A DNA stretch of 64,000 nt from Pseudomonas sp. B33.4 (GCF_034555375.1 NZ_CP140706.1:3401001-3465000); one strand, 5' to 3'. Numbered from the stretch's first letter, positions 27,994 to 37,983 are shown. A program made the numbers and translations. Notes: a model not told the origin generated them from the letters alone.

Positions 27994-29121
27994 TCAAAGA
28001 TTGCGCGAAATAACCATGCGCTGAATATCGCTGGTGCCTTCGTAGATCTGGCAGACGCGCACGTCGCGGTAGATCCGTTCCAGCGGGAAGTCGTTGAGGT
28101 AACCGTAGCCGCCAAGGGTTTGCAAGGCCATCGAGCAGACCTTTTCGGCCATCTCCGAGGCGAACAGCTTGGCCATCGACGCCTCGACCAGCGCCGGTTG
28201 GCCACTGTCACGCAGGGCCGCCGCGTAGTGCACCATTTGCCGGGCAACGGCTATCTGTGTAGCCATGTCGGCCAAGCGAAATGCCACGGCCTGATGCTCG
28301 ATGATCGGCTTGCCGAAGGTGTCGCGCTCGCGGGCGTAATCACGCGCCGCTTCGAACGCCGCGCGGGCCATGCCCACCGATTGCGAAGCGATGCCGACGC
28401 GGCCGCCTTCGAGGTTGGCCAAGGCGATCTTGTAGCCCTCGCCCTCTTCGCCCAAGCGGTTGGCCACCGGCACTTTTACATCTTCGAAGAGAATCTGACA
28501 GGTGTCGGAGGCGTGCTGGCCGAGTTTGTCTTCGACGCGGGCGACTTTATAGCCCGGCGAATCGGTCGGCACGATAAACGCGCTGATGCCGCGCTTGCCG
28601 GCGCTCGGATCGGTCACCGCAAACACGATGACGATCCCGGCGTTTTGCCCGGAGGTGATGAACTGTTTGCAGCCATTCAGCACGTAGTGATCGCCTTCCA
28701 GGCGTGCGCGGGTTTTCAGGCTGCTGGCATCGGAACCAGCCTGCGGTTCGGTCAGCGCGAAGGCGCCGAGCATGGCGCCGCTGGCCAAGGGTTTGAGAAA
28801 GCGTTCACGCTGATCATCGTTGCCGAACTTGAGAATCGGCACGCAACCCACCGAGTTGTGCACGCTCATGATCGTCGAACAGGCGCCGTCGCCGGCGGCG
28901 ATTTCTTCCAGGGCCATGGCGTAGGCCAGATAACCGGTGTCGCAACCGCCCCACTGCTCCGGCACGAGCATGCCGAAGAAGCCCAGCTCAGCCATTTGGC
29001 CGATGGCTTCCTTGGGAAAACGGTGCTCGCGATCCCACTCGGCGGCGAACGGCTTCAAGCGTTCCTCGGCGAACTGCCGGGCCATGTCGCGGATCTGGGT
29101 TTGGTCTTCGTTGGGAATCAT
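27994..29121 (-). CDS. Acyl-CoA dehydrogenase (short/branched chain)
   Basis: A 375-residue FAD-linked dehydrogenase with [30 protein letters not shown] and the catalytic Glu in [18 protein letters not shown] at the C terminus. Length and motifs fit the short/branched-chain (2-methylbutyryl/butyryl) subgroup. It precedes the hydratase by 15 bp in the same operon, and the thiolase gene lies upstream across a 143-bp gap containing a REPIN. It is clearly related to, but not identical with, the plus-strand dehydrogenase at 25188. Confidence 0.92.
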   Translation of the reverse strand: MIPNEDQTQIRDMARQFAEERLKPFAAEWDREHRFPKEAIGQMAELGFFGMLVPEQWGGCDTGYLAYAMALEEIAAGDGACSTIMSVHNSVGCVPILKFGNDDQRERFLKPLASGAMLGAFALTEPQAGSDASSLKTRARLEGDHYVLNGCKQFITSGQNAGIVIVFAVTDPSAGKRGISAFIVPTDSPGYKVARVEDKLGQHASDTCQILFEDVKVPVANRLGEEGEGYKIALANLEGGRVGIASQSVGMARAAFEAARDYARERDTFGKPIIEHQAVAFRLADMATQIAVARQMVHYAAALRDSGQPALVEASMAKLFASEMAEKVCSMALQTLGGYGYLNDFPLERIYRDVRVCQIYEGTSDIQRMVISRNL

Positions 29122-29158
29122 GGTGAATCCTTAAATATCAGTCGCACCGCTTTCACCT

Positions 29159-29246
29159 GTAGGAGTGAGCCTGCTCGCGATAGCGGTGGGTCATATAAAT
29201 CAGTGGTGACTGACACGACGTCATCGCGAGCAGGCTCACTCCTACA
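29159..29246. repeat. REPIN, family C
   Basis: GTAGGAGTGAGCCTGCTCGC plus GATAGCGG inverted against ATCGCGAGCAGGCTCACTCC plus TACA. The loop contains CATATAA and GGTGACTG, shared with the copy at 44141. It lies between the thiolase and dehydrogenase genes, inside the presumed operon. Confidence 0.85.
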
Positions 29247-29264
29247 AGGGGATTGGCGTTTGTT

Positions 29265-30458
29265 TCAGTAGACGCATTCCACAGCCATGGCTGTCGCTTC
29301 GCCGCCGCCGATGCAGATCGCCGCGATACCGCGTTTCTGCTTCCGCTGGCGCAACGCCGACAGCAACGTCACCAGAATCCGTGCACCCGACGCACCGATC
29401 GGATGGCCGAGCGCACAGGCCCCACCATGCACATTCAACTTGTCATGGGGAATTTCCAGATGCGTCATCGCCGCCATGCCAACCACGGCAAACGCTTCGT
29501 TGACCTCGAACAGATCGACGTCACCCAGCGACCAGCCGGTTTTCTTGATCAACTTCTTGATCGCACCAATCGGCGCCACCGGAAACAGGCCTGGGGTGTC
29601 GGCGAACGCAGCATGGCCATGAATTACCGCCAGCGGTTTCAGCCCGAGTTTCTGTGCCTGCGACTGACGCATCAGCACCAGCGCCGCCGCACCGTCAGAG
29701 ATCGAACTGGAATTCGCCGCCGTCACCGTGCCGCCCTCGCGGAACGCCGGTTTCAGCGAGGCCACTTTGTCGAGTTTGGCTTTCGGTGGCTGTTCGTCAT
29801 GGCTGATCAGCACCTGCTCTTTGCCGACGGTCACGGTGAGCGGGACGATTTCGTCCTTGAAGCTGCCGTCCTTGATCGCCTGCTGCGCGCGGGTGGTCGA
29901 GGCGATAGCAAAGGCGTCCTGCGCTTCACGACTGAAGTGGTTGGTCTCGGCGCAATCCTCGGCGAAGGTGCCCATCAGACGCCCCTTGTCGTAGGCGTCT
30001 TCGAGACCGTCGAGGAACATCGAGTCGAGCACGCGACCATGGCCCATGCGATAACCGGCGCGGGCGCGATCAAGCAAGTACGGCGAGTTGGACATGCTTT
30101 CCATACCACCGGCGATCACCACGTCGGCGCTGCCGGCAACCAGCATGTCGTGGGCGAGAATGGTGGTTTCCATGCCCGAACCGCACATCTTGTTGACGGT
30201 GGTGCAACGGGTCGATTTATCCAGCCCGGCGCCCAGCGCAGCCTGACGTGCAGGTGCCTGGCCGAGCCCGGCAGGCAGCACACAACCGAACAGCACTTCA
30301 TCGACCGAGTCGCTGGCGACACCGGCACGCTCAACCGCAGCCTTGATCGCCGCAGCACCGAGTTGCGGCGCGGTAAGACTTTTCAGTTCGCCCTGAAAGC
30401 CGCCCATTGGCGTGCGCACGGCGCTGACGATAACAATCGGATCGTTGGAAATAGTCAT
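29265..30458 (-). CDS. Acetyl-CoA acetyltransferase / 3-ketoacyl-CoA thiolase
   Basis: A 397-residue thiolase. The acyl-accepting Cys is in VNKMCGSGMETTILAHD, the His in NVHGGACALGHPIGASGARI, and the second Cys in IAAICIGGGEATAMAVE. It cleaves a 3-ketoacyl-CoA (2-methylacetoacetyl-CoA if the operon is for isoleucine) with CoA. It starts 12 bp after the SDR stop, so it is transcribed with it. The downstream gap holds a REPIN that could stabilise the upstream part of the transcript. Confidence 0.94.
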   Translation of the reverse strand: MTISNDPIVIVSAVRTPMGGFQGELKSLTAPQLGAAAIKAAVERAGVASDSVDEVLFGCVLPAGLGQAPARQAALGAGLDKSTRCTTVNKMCGSGMETTILAHDMLVAGSADVVIAGGMESMSNSPYLLDRARAGYRMGHGRVLDSMFLDGLEDAYDKGRLMGTFAEDCAETNHFSREAQDAFAIASTTRAQQAIKDGSFKDEIVPLTVTVGKEQVLISHDEQPPKAKLDKVASLKPAFREGGTVTAANSSSISDGAAALVLMRQSQAQKLGLKPLAVIHGHAAFADTPGLFPVAPIGAIKKLIKKTGWSLGDVDLFEVNEAFAVVGMAAMTHLEIPHDKLNVHGGACALGHPIGASGARILVTLLSALRQRKQKRGIAAICIGGGEATAMAVECVY

Positions 30459-30470
30459 GACAAATCCTCC

Positions 30471-31232
30471 TTACTTGGCGGCCATGCGCAAGGCACCGTC
30501 GAGACGGATCACCTCGCCGTTGAGCATGCTGTTTTCGATGATATGCCGAACCAGTGCGGCGTACTCGGCGGGCTTGCCCAGACGTGGCGGGAACGGTACG
30601 CCGGCAGCCAGCGAATCGCGGACTTCCGGGGTCATGCCGGCCATCATCGGCGTTTCAAAAATGCCTGGGGCAATGGTCATCACACGGATACCGAAGCGCG
30701 CCAGTTCGCGGGCGGCGGGCAGCGTCAGGCTGGCGATCGCGCCTTTGGAGGCCGCGTAAGCCGCTTGGCCGATCTGACCGTCGAACGCTGCCACCGAGGC
30801 AGTGTTGATGATCACGCCGCGTTCGCCGTCCGCGTTGGCTTCGCTCTCGGCGATCGCCGCAGCTGCCAGACGCAGCATGTTGAAGCTGCCGATCAGGTTG
30901 ACGTTGATCACCTGAGCAAAACTACTCAGTGCATGCGGGCCGTTTTTGCCGAGGATCTTCTCGCCACGCACGATACCGGCGCAGTTGACCAGACCGTTGA
31001 GGCTGCCAAACGCTGCGACGGTCGCTTGCACGGCGGCTTCGGCGGCAGCTTCATTGCTGATATCGGCAACCACGCTTTTCGCGCCGAGACGCTGAGCCTG
31101 CGCGGCGACCGCTTCGGCATTCATGTCCACCAGCATCACTTTGGCGCCGGCACTGACCAGCAATTCAGCGCTGGCGGCACCGAGGCCGGATGCGCCGCCG
31201 GTGACGATAAAAACCTTGTTCTCGATCTGCAT
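30471..31232 (-). CDS. 3-hydroxyacyl-CoA dehydrogenase type II, SDR family
   Basis: A 253-residue short-chain dehydrogenase of the HSD17B10 type. It has the NAD motif [16 protein letters not shown], Asp in [11 protein letters not shown] that selects NAD over NADP, and the catalytic [11 protein letters not shown]. The type II proteins oxidise 2-methyl-3-hydroxybutyryl-CoA and related short substrates, which fits isoleucine breakdown. I chose [13 protein letters not shown] at 31232. A longer frame runs back into the upstream ligase gene and is arginine-rich out-of-frame sequence. 16 bp separate it from the ligase stop. Confidence 0.93.
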   Translation of the reverse strand: MQIENKVFIVTGGASGLGAASAELLVSAGAKVMLVDMNAEAVAAQAQRLGAKSVVADISNEAAAEAAVQATVAAFGSLNGLVNCAGIVRGEKILGKNGPHALSSFAQVINVNLIGSFNMLRLAAAAIAESEANADGERGVIINTASVAAFDGQIGQAAYAASKGAIASLTLPAARELARFGIRVMTIAPGIFETPMMAGMTPEVRDSLAAGVPFPPRLGKPAEYAALVRHIIENSMLNGEVIRLDGALRMAAK

Positions 31233-31248
31233 GACTGTATTTCCTGAT

Positions 31249-32913
31249 TCAAGCTGAAACGTTATGCGCCGCAGCCTCTTGAGCCTTGGCGATTTCCTGG
31301 TTGCGCAAGATAAAGCGCTGCAATTTGCCACTCGGGGTCTTGGGCAATTCGCTGACAAATTCGATTTCACGCGGGTACGAATGCGCGGCCAGACGCTTGC
31401 GCACGTGTTGGCGCAGCTCCTCCGCGAGTTCTGGGGCGGCGCGGTATTGCGCGCTGAGCACCACAAAAGCTTTGACCAGTTCGGTGCGCTCCGGATCCGG
31501 TTTGCCGACGACCGCCGCTTCGACCACCGCCGGGTGTTCGATCAACGCGCTTTCGACGTCGAACGGGCCGACGCGGTAGCCGGAAGTGGTGATCACGTCG
31601 TCACTGCGGCCGACGAAGCTGATGCTGCCGTCCGGATTCCATTCCACGGTGTCGCCGCTCAGGTAGTAATCGCCGACGAACGCCTTGGTTGGCGCGCCTT
31701 CGTAACCGCCGAACCAGCACATCGGCGATTGCGGACGATCGATGGCGAGGATGCCTGGCTGGCCGACGCCGAGTTCGTGGTACTGATCATCGAGCACAAC
31801 GATGCGGTGGCCCGGCGAGGCGAAGCCGGCGGCACCGACGTGCACCGGATGCTCAAGTCCATGGTGGTTGCACAGCACCATGCCCAGTTCGGTCTGGCCG
31901 TAATGGTCGTGAATGACCACGTCGAGGTTGTCGGCGAACCAGCGGATCACTTCCGGGTTCAGCGGTTCGCCAGCGCTGCTGACAATGCGCAATTTGCCTT
32001 TGATCGACTTGGCGAACTCATCGCCGCCGGCAATCAGCAAGCGATAAGCCGTTGGCGAACCGGTCAGGTTGGTGATGCCGTATTTGTTGATCACCCGGCA
32101 GGTGCTTTCGAGGGTGAACGGGCCATCGTAAAAGGTGATCGGATGGCCCATCGACAGCGGCCCGGTCACGCCGAAGTAAATGCCGTAGGCCCAACCCGGA
32201 TCGGCGACGTTCCAGAATGAGTCTTCCGGGCGCAGATCGACGGCGTCGCGGGTGTAGCTCTGGAACGCGACAATGGCTTTGAGCGGTACCGACAGGGCTT
32301 TCGACGGGCCGGTGGTGCCTGAGGTGAACATCAGCAGGAATGGATCTTCGCCGGTCAGCAGCACCGGTTCGCAAACGTTGGAATAGTTGGCCAGTTCGGC
32401 CCAGAAACTGTAATCACCACGGACGATGCCCTGGCCTTTGGCGCCGCCAACGGTGACGAGTGTCGGGCAGTCAGCAACCTCAGCGAGTTTCGGCCGGTTG
32501 ACCGCGTCAGTGACCACGACTTTGGCGCCTGAGCTGTTCAGGCGATGTTCGAGGGCTTTGGGGCCGAACGCGGTGAACAGCGGCTGATACACCGCGCCGA
32601 TACGCCAAGTGGCCAACACAGTGATGAGCAATTCGACGTTGCGCGGCAGCAGACCCGCGACTTTGTCGCCCTTCTGCACGCCTTGGGCGAGAAGGAAATT
32701 GGCCAAACGCGCGGCTTTGTCCTGCAGGTCGCTGAAGGTGTACGTCGCACTGGCGCCGTCGCGGCCTTCCCAGAACAGCGCGATACGCCCCGGCAAGGCA
32801 TGGCGGTCGCAGCATTCGACGCAGGCGTTGAGCGCCTCCAGCGTACCGCTGAGCGCGGCATCCACGGTGTGCTGATAGTTGAACTGTGTGGTGGCAGACA
32901 AGTAATCGCGCAT
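31249..32913 (-). CDS. AMP-dependent acyl-CoA synthetase
   Basis: A 554-residue adenylate-forming ligase. The P-loop is [20 protein letters not shown], followed by YGQTELGM (core A5) and [20 protein letters not shown] (A7), and the catalytic lysine is in [12 protein letters not shown] at the end. It activates a short or branched carboxylic acid to its CoA ester for the operon it heads. ATG 32913 ([13 protein letters not shown]) has GAGG 10 bp upstream. The 27-residue longer form reads through a region that looks like promoter. The 226-bp gap upstream contains a REPIN and follows the AraC-type gene. Confidence 0.92.
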   Translation of the reverse strand: MRDYLSATTQFNYQHTVDAALSGTLEALNACVECCDRHALPGRIALFWEGRDGASATYTFSDLQDKAARLANFLLAQGVQKGDKVAGLLPRNVELLITVLATWRIGAVYQPLFTAFGPKALEHRLNSSGAKVVVTDAVNRPKLAEVADCPTLVTVGGAKGQGIVRGDYSFWAELANYSNVCEPVLLTGEDPFLLMFTSGTTGPSKALSVPLKAIVAFQSYTRDAVDLRPEDSFWNVADPGWAYGIYFGVTGPLSMGHPITFYDGPFTLESTCRVINKYGITNLTGSPTAYRLLIAGGDEFAKSIKGKLRIVSSAGEPLNPEVIRWFADNLDVVIHDHYGQTELGMVLCNHHGLEHPVHVGAAGFASPGHRIVVLDDQYHELGVGQPGILAIDRPQSPMCWFGGYEGAPTKAFVGDYYLSGDTVEWNPDGSISFVGRSDDVITTSGYRVGPFDVESALIEHPAVVEAAVVGKPDPERTELVKAFVVLSAQYRAAPELAEELRQHVRKRLAAHSYPREIEFVSELPKTPSGKLQRFILRNQEIAKAQEAAAHNVSA

Positions 32914-33062
32914 TGCCAGAATCCCTCTGTTTTTTATTAGGCTGGGAAGCGTAAACAACAGGGGGATAGTCGCGCTGTAGGGCGGTGGCGGCAATGGTCA
33001 AAGCCATCAAAGTGGCTGACTGGTTTGGCCAAGGTTTAAGTCTTGTGTTGCCTGGAAGGAAG

Positions 33063-33131
33063 CTTTCGCGAGCAGGCTCGCTCCCACAGTTTGAAATGCA
33101 TTCCCCTGTGGGAGCGAGCTTGCTCGCGAAG
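33063..33131. repeat. REPIN, family B
   Basis: CTTTCGCGAGCAGGCTCGCT plus CCCAC inverted against GTGGGAGCGAGCTTGCTCGC plus GAAG. The loop AGTTTGAAATGCATTCCCCT resembles the loops at 41377, 45501 and 57785. Between the AraC gene and the acyl-CoA ligase operon. Confidence 0.85.
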
Positions 33132-33139
33132 AGGCCGGT

Positions 33140-34156
33140 TCAGACAACCTCATTCAGGATCAGCGTCCGATAGTGGCCCGGATTCGATCCCGACCACTTG
33201 CGAAACGCCTTGTAAAACGAACTCGCATCGGCAAATCCCAACCGCGCCGCAATCTCGACAAAACTGATCGAAGGCTCTGCCAGCCAGACGATGGCCAACT
33301 CCTTGCGCACGCTGTCCTTGAGCCCTTGATAGGTCTGCCCTTCTTCCGCCAAGCGTCGGCGCAAGGTCGAGGCCGACATGCACAGCTGCTGCGCCAGCGC
33401 TTCAGTTTCCGGCCACTGCTCGGCGGGCAGTTGCCGCAGATCCTGCTTGATCCGACTGGCCAGGCTCTCCGGGTCGCGGTACTTGACCAGAATGTTGGCC
33501 GGGGCGTGGGCGAGAAAGCGTTTCAATTCCTCGGCAGTGCGCTTGATCGGCAGATCGAGGCAATCAGCAGAAAAAATCATTCGAGTACGTGGCCGCTCAA
33601 AACGCAGATTTTCCGAAAACATCACCCGGTAGTCATCGGTGAAATCCGGTGCCGGACAGCGCAGTTCGATCGCCAGAATCGGAATCCGCCGCCCGGCCAG
33701 CCAGCAGGCCACGCCGTGGACGATCATCCAATAGGTGAAATAAGTGAAGGCGCGGCGTGGCTCGGGGTCATCTTCGAGCAGGACGATTTCCGCCAGACTT
33801 TGCTGGTGCACCAGTTGCGCCGGCATGCGTTCAAGCATCAATGAGAGAAAACTCAGGCCCGTGTTCAAACCCGCCGCCAGCGTCGGTTGCGCCATCGCGC
33901 TGCGGCACAGGAACTCAAGGCTGCCGGACTTGAGCTTGCGCGGGTCCATGCCGAAAAATTCGTCATCGCCACGGCGGGCCAATAACCGCCAGAGCTTCGC
34001 GTACTGCGAGGCCGGCACCCGGCTGTGTTCGGTGTGCAGCAACGCCGGATCAATCCCGACCTTGTTCAAGACCTCTTCGGTGGCTGCGCCCGGGGCACAA
34101 CTTTGCAGCAGCGCTTCACGCACCAGTTGTATGGCAATGGTGTCCTTTTCCGACAT
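33140..34156 (-). CDS. AraC-family transcriptional regulator (OruR/ArgR-like architecture)
   Basis: A 338-residue protein with an N-terminal Arabinose_bd-type domain (about 20-205) and a C-terminal AraC HTH pair (about 235-335). The second HTH reads ISFVEIAARLGFADASSFYKAFRKWSGSNPGHYR. It lies upstream of, and in the same direction as, the acyl-CoA ligase operon and most likely activates it in response to the acid or acyl-CoA. That assignment rests on position only. The opposite side of its promoter region leads to the J-domain gene. Confidence 0.88.
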   Translation of the reverse strand: MSEKDTIAIQLVREALLQSCAPGAATEEVLNKVGIDPALLHTEHSRVPASQYAKLWRLLARRGDDEFFGMDPRKLKSGSLEFLCRSAMAQPTLAAGLNTGLSFLSLMLERMPAQLVHQQSLAEIVLLEDDPEPRRAFTYFTYWMIVHGVACWLAGRRIPILAIELRCPAPDFTDDYRVMFSENLRFERPRTRMIFSADCLDLPIKRTAEELKRFLAHAPANILVKYRDPESLASRIKQDLRQLPAEQWPETEALAQQLCMSASTLRRRLAEEGQTYQGLKDSVRKELAIVWLAEPSISFVEIAARLGFADASSFYKAFRKWSGSNPGHYRTLILNEVV

Positions 34157-34310
34157 TGAACGTCACTCGGGTGTACGGATTGATCTGTCGGCCATCTTAG
34201 GCAGCACTGAGTAAAAAGCCAGCGTTGTGCAAAAGCCGGCTCAACTACCGGCCCCGCTGGCCGATAGGCTGTCGTGTTGAATTGCGCAATTGAAAGGGAG
34301 CGGTAAGCGT

Positions 34311-34376
34311 ATGAACGTCGGCGTTGATTTGGCTATTACTGGCCGCCTTGTTGCGGAACGAGGTTCGTGGCATTGA
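34311..34376 (+). CDS. Possible 21-residue leader ORF before the J-domain gene
   Basis: ATG at 34311 follows a strong AAAGGGAG ribosome site and encodes MNVGVDLAITGRLVAERGSWH before TGA at 34374. It overlaps, in another frame, the GTG start of the J-domain gene at 34367, whose own ribosome site is weak. This layout is typical of translational coupling. It could equally be chance, since nothing about the peptide is recognisable. Confidence 0.3.
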   Translation: MNVGVDLAITGRLVAERGSWH

Positions 34377-36046
34377 ATTGCTGGGCCATTCTGGGGCTGG
34401 AAGCCGATAGCGACTTACGCAGCATAAAACGCCAATACGCCGCGTTGCTCAAAGTACACCGCCCGGACGAAGATCCGAGCGGTTTTCAGCGTCTGCGCGA
34501 AGCTTACGAGCAGGCAATGGCGTGGAGTCGCCACATGGCGACAAGGCATTCGCCCGATGGCCAAGAGCCTGCTGTGCAAACTCAGCCGCCGGCTCCCGCG
34601 CTTGCACCACCCCTGGAGATCGAGCGCGACCCTGCAGAACGACAGGCTGCGCAGTTGCTGGAAGGCGTTTGCGTCGATCAGCTTGCAGAACGTTTTGCTC
34701 AGGCGCGGGTTTCACACTGCGAGCGGGCGTTCGAAGATCAATTGTTGATGCTGTGCCTGTCACCGCGCGACGACAGGATGCAACTCGCCGCCTGGGCACT
34801 GGAGCACTTCAACTGGCTCAGTGCCTGGCAGCGCGAGGACTTGTCGCCCGCCGCGCTTGATTTGCTGCTGGGTGCTTACTGCAAACATGTCGAACAGGAC
34901 TTGCGCGAGTTGCTCGACGCAGGCCAGATCGACGCCTTCATCGAGCGCTATCTGGTGCTGAAAAAGGCTGACTGGTTACAGCCGTTCGAACGCTATGACT
35001 GGTTCAATGAGACGCTGGCCTGTTTACTGGTGCAATCGCACGTCTGGTCGCCCCGCCTGTTTGAAACGCTTTGTACGCATCAGCACTGGTACACCGACGA
35101 CGAGCAATCACGCTGCCCGCAAAGCTGGCCGATCCTGGTGAAGCGCCGGGATGACCGGGTGATGATCGAAACCCTTGAAAACCTCGCCAAGCGGGCTGAC
35201 CGTACCCCCGAAAGCCGCGCGGCGCGCCTGTTACTGACACCTATGAGCGACGAGGAACGACGCGCCTTTGCCCGGCGCTTTTTCGAAGCCGACTGGAATG
35301 CCTGCCTGACGCTCACCGAAACACTCAAGCGCCTCGACCCGGCGAGAAGTCAGCAGATGCCCGACGGCGATCCGTATTTCTGGAAATCGCTCAGGCAGCC
35401 CAATCAGGACTGGCCGATGTACGCCGGGCTGTTTGGCGCGTCACTCACGGTGGTGGGCGCGCAATACTGGGTTGATCGATCAGGGCTCGGCACAAGCCTT
35501 GCTGCATTGCTGTTCTGGCTGTGCGCATTGGCAATGCCGGGCGCCGCCTTGCTGTGGGTATGGCGGCCGATGGCAGACCGGTTGTGGTCTCTGGACATGC
35601 GCTTGAGCCGGACATTGTCACGGCACCTCAGTTTCAGACGTCCCGCTCCGCTGGTGCTTCGCCAGTTGTTGCCGTGTTGGGTGATGGGCGCGTTGACGTG
35701 GGCTTGTTGTGGAGCGGCAGCTTTTGCCGGGTACAGCGTGGTGATGCTCGCGGCGAGTCGTTTGAGTCGTGTTGCCCGGCTACGCACGCTGACCCTCAGG
35801 CGCCCCAAGGTTCGCCTGCCCGTGCTCGGTGCGGCAGGCTCGATCGCCCTGATGGTCGGTGTCATTGGTACAACTGTGTTGGTTTTTCTGATTGCTCGCG
35901 CGCAATTGATGGGCGTCGATCAAGGCCTGCAACCGTTCGCCAAGCGCAGTTGCAGCGGCGCTTTCGACAGTCGCCCGGAATGCCGGGAAATCCCTGATTT
36001 GAAACAATGGTATGGGCATTTACAGGCACGGGAGACTCAGCGATGA
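34367..36046 (+). CDS. J-domain-like membrane protein
   Basis: A 559-residue protein. Residues 1-55 form a J-like domain (NCWAILGLEADSDLRSIKRQ, then KVHRPDEDPSGFQRLREAYE). In place of the strict HPD tripeptide it has HRPDEDP, a variant I know from other proteobacterial J-like membrane proteins. A long alpha-helical soluble region follows to about 345, and then about four membrane helices (for example SLAALLFWLCALAMPGAALL and LGAAGSIALMVGVIGTTVLV). An in-frame TGA at 34325 restricts the start to GTG 34367 or TTG 34373. It overlaps the next gene by ATGA. Function unknown. A membrane-tethered DnaK co-chaperone or a pseudo-J scaffold are the options. Confidence 0.7.
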   Translation: MALNCWAILGLEADSDLRSIKRQYAALLKVHRPDEDPSGFQRLREAYEQAMAWSRHMATRHSPDGQEPAVQTQPPAPALAPPLEIERDPAERQAAQLLEGVCVDQLAERFAQARVSHCERAFEDQLLMLCLSPRDDRMQLAAWALEHFNWLSAWQREDLSPAALDLLLGAYCKHVEQDLRELLDAGQIDAFIERYLVLKKADWLQPFERYDWFNETLACLLVQSHVWSPRLFETLCTHQHWYTDDEQSRCPQSWPILVKRRDDRVMIETLENLAKRADRTPESRAARLLLTPMSDEERRAFARRFFEADWNACLTLTETLKRLDPARSQQMPDGDPYFWKSLRQPNQDWPMYAGLFGASLTVVGAQYWVDRSGLGTSLAALLFWLCALAMPGAALLWVWRPMADRLWSLDMRLSRTLSRHLSFRRPAPLVLRQLLPCWVMGALTWACCGAAAFAGYSVVMLAASRLSRVARLRTLTLRRPKVRLPVLGAAGSIALMVGVIGTTVLVFLIARAQLMGVDQGLQPFAKRSCSGAFDSRPECREIPDLKQWYGHLQARETQR

Positions 36047-37014
36047 ACAAACGCGCAAAAGCAGTCGTGCTGACCATCGTGCTGACCGGGGGCTTGCTCA
36101 ATATAGTGAAAGACAACCATGCGCTGTTGGCCCCGGTCCAGCGTTGGCTCGAACAACCAGACCTCGCCGAGCAGGAAAAGGCCAGTGCCCTGCGCCCGCT
36201 GATTGCCTGCCTGAACCAGGCCGACGGCCGCTGGCGTGATGCCTATGACCGTTACCTGAGCCGGGATCTGAACATTGACCAGCGCAAGGTCGATGCCCGC
36301 GACAGGGTTTTCTACGCCAGCGTTCATGACGCGTACGGCTGTCAGATGAATGCGCAGCAAAGCAGCGCTCTACGGAAAACCGCGCCCGAACTACTGCAAC
36401 TGCAACAACGCTACGAAGCCAGCCTGAAGGCGGCCAACGCTGTGGCCACAAGCTTCGACTTTTTCAGTCCCAGAGCGCTCTATTCGGTCAGTCCTGCGGA
36501 CAAGGCGGATCGCGACAGTCAGTTCATTCCTCTGGCCAGAGACTTCCTCGACGCGTCAGATCAGCTGCGCCGGGCACTTGATCGTCAAGATCAGGATTTG
36601 CGGCAGGTGCAACTGCAGCAACTCAAGGCCCGGGAGAAGTTCAAATACGCGCATGTCCTCACCTACATGACGCACGCGCGAAACCTCATGCTCACGCTCG
36701 ATAACCGGGTTCGCGATCAGGCGTTTTCGCCCAATGATCTGAGCCTGGGCGCAATGGCACTGCAGGATGCCTGGGACGCAGGCAGCGCGTATATGCAGGC
36801 TCATCCGGCAACGAGCACCGCCGATTCGCCTGAGAACCTCTGGAACTATGTGCGAGCACCCGGCCAACGGTATCTGGAAGCGATCAACCGCCTGCACGAT
36901 CACTGGGCGGCAAAAGCCTCCGCGCAGCAGTTGAGTGAAGATTATCAGCGGGTAGGTCGCGCTTATGATCAGTTGATCGAGGTCTACAACGGCCAGGTCT
37001 CCCAGCTGTATTAA
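36043..37014 (+). CDS. DUF3829-like (YiiG-type) exported or membrane-anchored protein
   Basis: A 323-residue protein with one N-terminal hydrophobic segment (AVVLTIVLTGGLLNIV) and a long helical body rich in Gln, Leu and Asp. The second half (SDQLRRALDRQDQDLRQVQL, then YDQLIEVYNGQVSQLY) resembles DUF3829 proteins. There is no lipobox cysteine, so anchoring by an uncleaved helix is likely. I chose ATG 36043 with GGGAG 8 bp upstream and the 4-bp overlap with the J-domain gene, which indicates a two-gene operon and a shared job. Function not known. Confidence 0.65.
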   Translation: MNKRAKAVVLTIVLTGGLLNIVKDNHALLAPVQRWLEQPDLAEQEKASALRPLIACLNQADGRWRDAYDRYLSRDLNIDQRKVDARDRVFYASVHDAYGCQMNAQQSSALRKTAPELLQLQQRYEASLKAANAVATSFDFFSPRALYSVSPADKADRDSQFIPLARDFLDASDQLRRALDRQDQDLRQVQLQQLKAREKFKYAHVLTYMTHARNLMLTLDNRVRDQAFSPNDLSLGAMALQDAWDAGSAYMQAHPATSTADSPENLWNYVRAPGQRYLEAINRLHDHWAAKASAQQLSEDYQRVGRAYDQLIEVYNGQVSQLY

Positions 37015-37079
37015 GCGCATTTGAGCCATGCGTTGAGCTGTTCAGCTTACGTTCAGGTAATTGTCAATCCTTGCTGTTT

Positions 37080-37098
37080 GAGAATGAGTGTCATTATG
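37080..37098 (+). promoter_or_regulatory. Fur-box-like operator of the efe operon
   Basis: GAGAATGAGTGTCATTATG matches the 19-bp Fur consensus GATAATGATAATCATTATC at 14 of 19 positions and keeps the AATGA/TCATT inverted core. It lies 38-56 bp upstream of the efeU start, where repression by Fe-Fur would block transcription. No other gene separates it from the operon. Confidence 0.6.
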
Positions 37099-37135
37099 TT
37101 ACAAATTGACATCTCCTCTTACAACTCGGTGCCGA

Positions 37136-37975
37136 ATGCTCGTTCCCTTCCTGATCATGCTGCGCGAAGGCATTGAAGCCGCGCTGATCGTTGGCATTAT
37201 CGCCAGCTACCTGCAACAGACTGGCCGTGGTCAATGGATGCCCGCCGTGTGGATCGGCGTGTTTCTCGCCGCCGCCCTCGCCCTGCTGGTTGGCGGTGGT
37301 CTGGAACTGGTCAGTGCCGAATTCCCGCAAAAGCAGCAGGAGCTGTTCGAAGGCATCGTCGGTTTGGTGGCGGTGGGTATTCTCAGTTCCATGGTGTTCT
37401 GGATGCGCAAGGTCGCGCGTTCGATCAAACATTCGCTGCAAGCCTCGCTGGATCACGCGCTGACCTCTTCGAAGCATCAGGTCATTGCGCTGATCGCCAT
37501 GGTCTTTTTCGCGGTCGCCCGTGAAGGTCTGGAAACGGTGTTCTTCCTGCTCGCGGTGTTCCAGCAAAGCGAAGGCCCGGGCGCGCCGATCGGTGCTCTG
37601 CTCGGGCTGATTCTGGCGATCATCGTCGGTTTCCTGATCTACAGCGGCAGCATGCGTCTGAACCTTTCGGCGTTCTTCAAGTGGACCGGCCTGTTCATTC
37701 TGGTGGTCGCCGCCGGGATTCTTGCCAACTCGGTGCAAGCGCTGCATGAAGCCGGACTATGGAATCACCTGCAAACCGTGCTCTTCGACTTCAGCGCGAC
37801 GCTGCCAATGGACGGCCCGTTGGGCTCGGTGCTGGCCGGCATGTTCGGTTATCAGGATGCGCCGACCGTCAGCACCCTTGGGGCGTATCTGATCTATCTG
37901 CTGGTGGCGCTGGTGATGTTTTTCCTCCCGGCACCGAAGTCCTGCGCACAACCGTCTTCCGTTTCCAGCCAATAA
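37136..37975 (+). CDS. efeU: Iron permease EfeU (FTR1 family)
   Basis: A 279-residue, seven-helix FTR1-type permease. Both REGxE motifs that bind iron in the membrane are present: LREGIEAALIVGII near the N terminus and AREGLETVFFLLAVFQ in the middle. It imports iron released or oxidised by the periplasmic EfeO/EfeB. I chose ATG 37136 (MLVPFLIMLREG). A 16-residue longer GTG form lacks family similarity and would begin inside the Fur-like site. The 3' end is 8 bp before efeO. Confidence 0.94.
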   Translation: MLVPFLIMLREGIEAALIVGIIASYLQQTGRGQWMPAVWIGVFLAAALALLVGGGLELVSAEFPQKQQELFEGIVGLVAVGILSSMVFWMRKVARSIKHSLQASLDHALTSSKHQVIALIAMVFFAVAREGLETVFFLLAVFQQSEGPGAPIGALLGLILAIIVGFLIYSGSMRLNLSAFFKWTGLFILVVAAGILANSVQALHEAGLWNHLQTVLFDFSATLPMDGPLGSVLAGMFGYQDAPTVSTLGAYLIYLLVALVMFFLPAPKSCAQPSSVSSQ

Positions 37976-37983
37976 GGGCATTC

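Noticed and set aside
29253..31247. 664-codon plus-strand ORF across the thiolase and SDR genes
   Set aside because: Shadow frame. The minus strand holds intact thiolase and SDR catalytic motifs.
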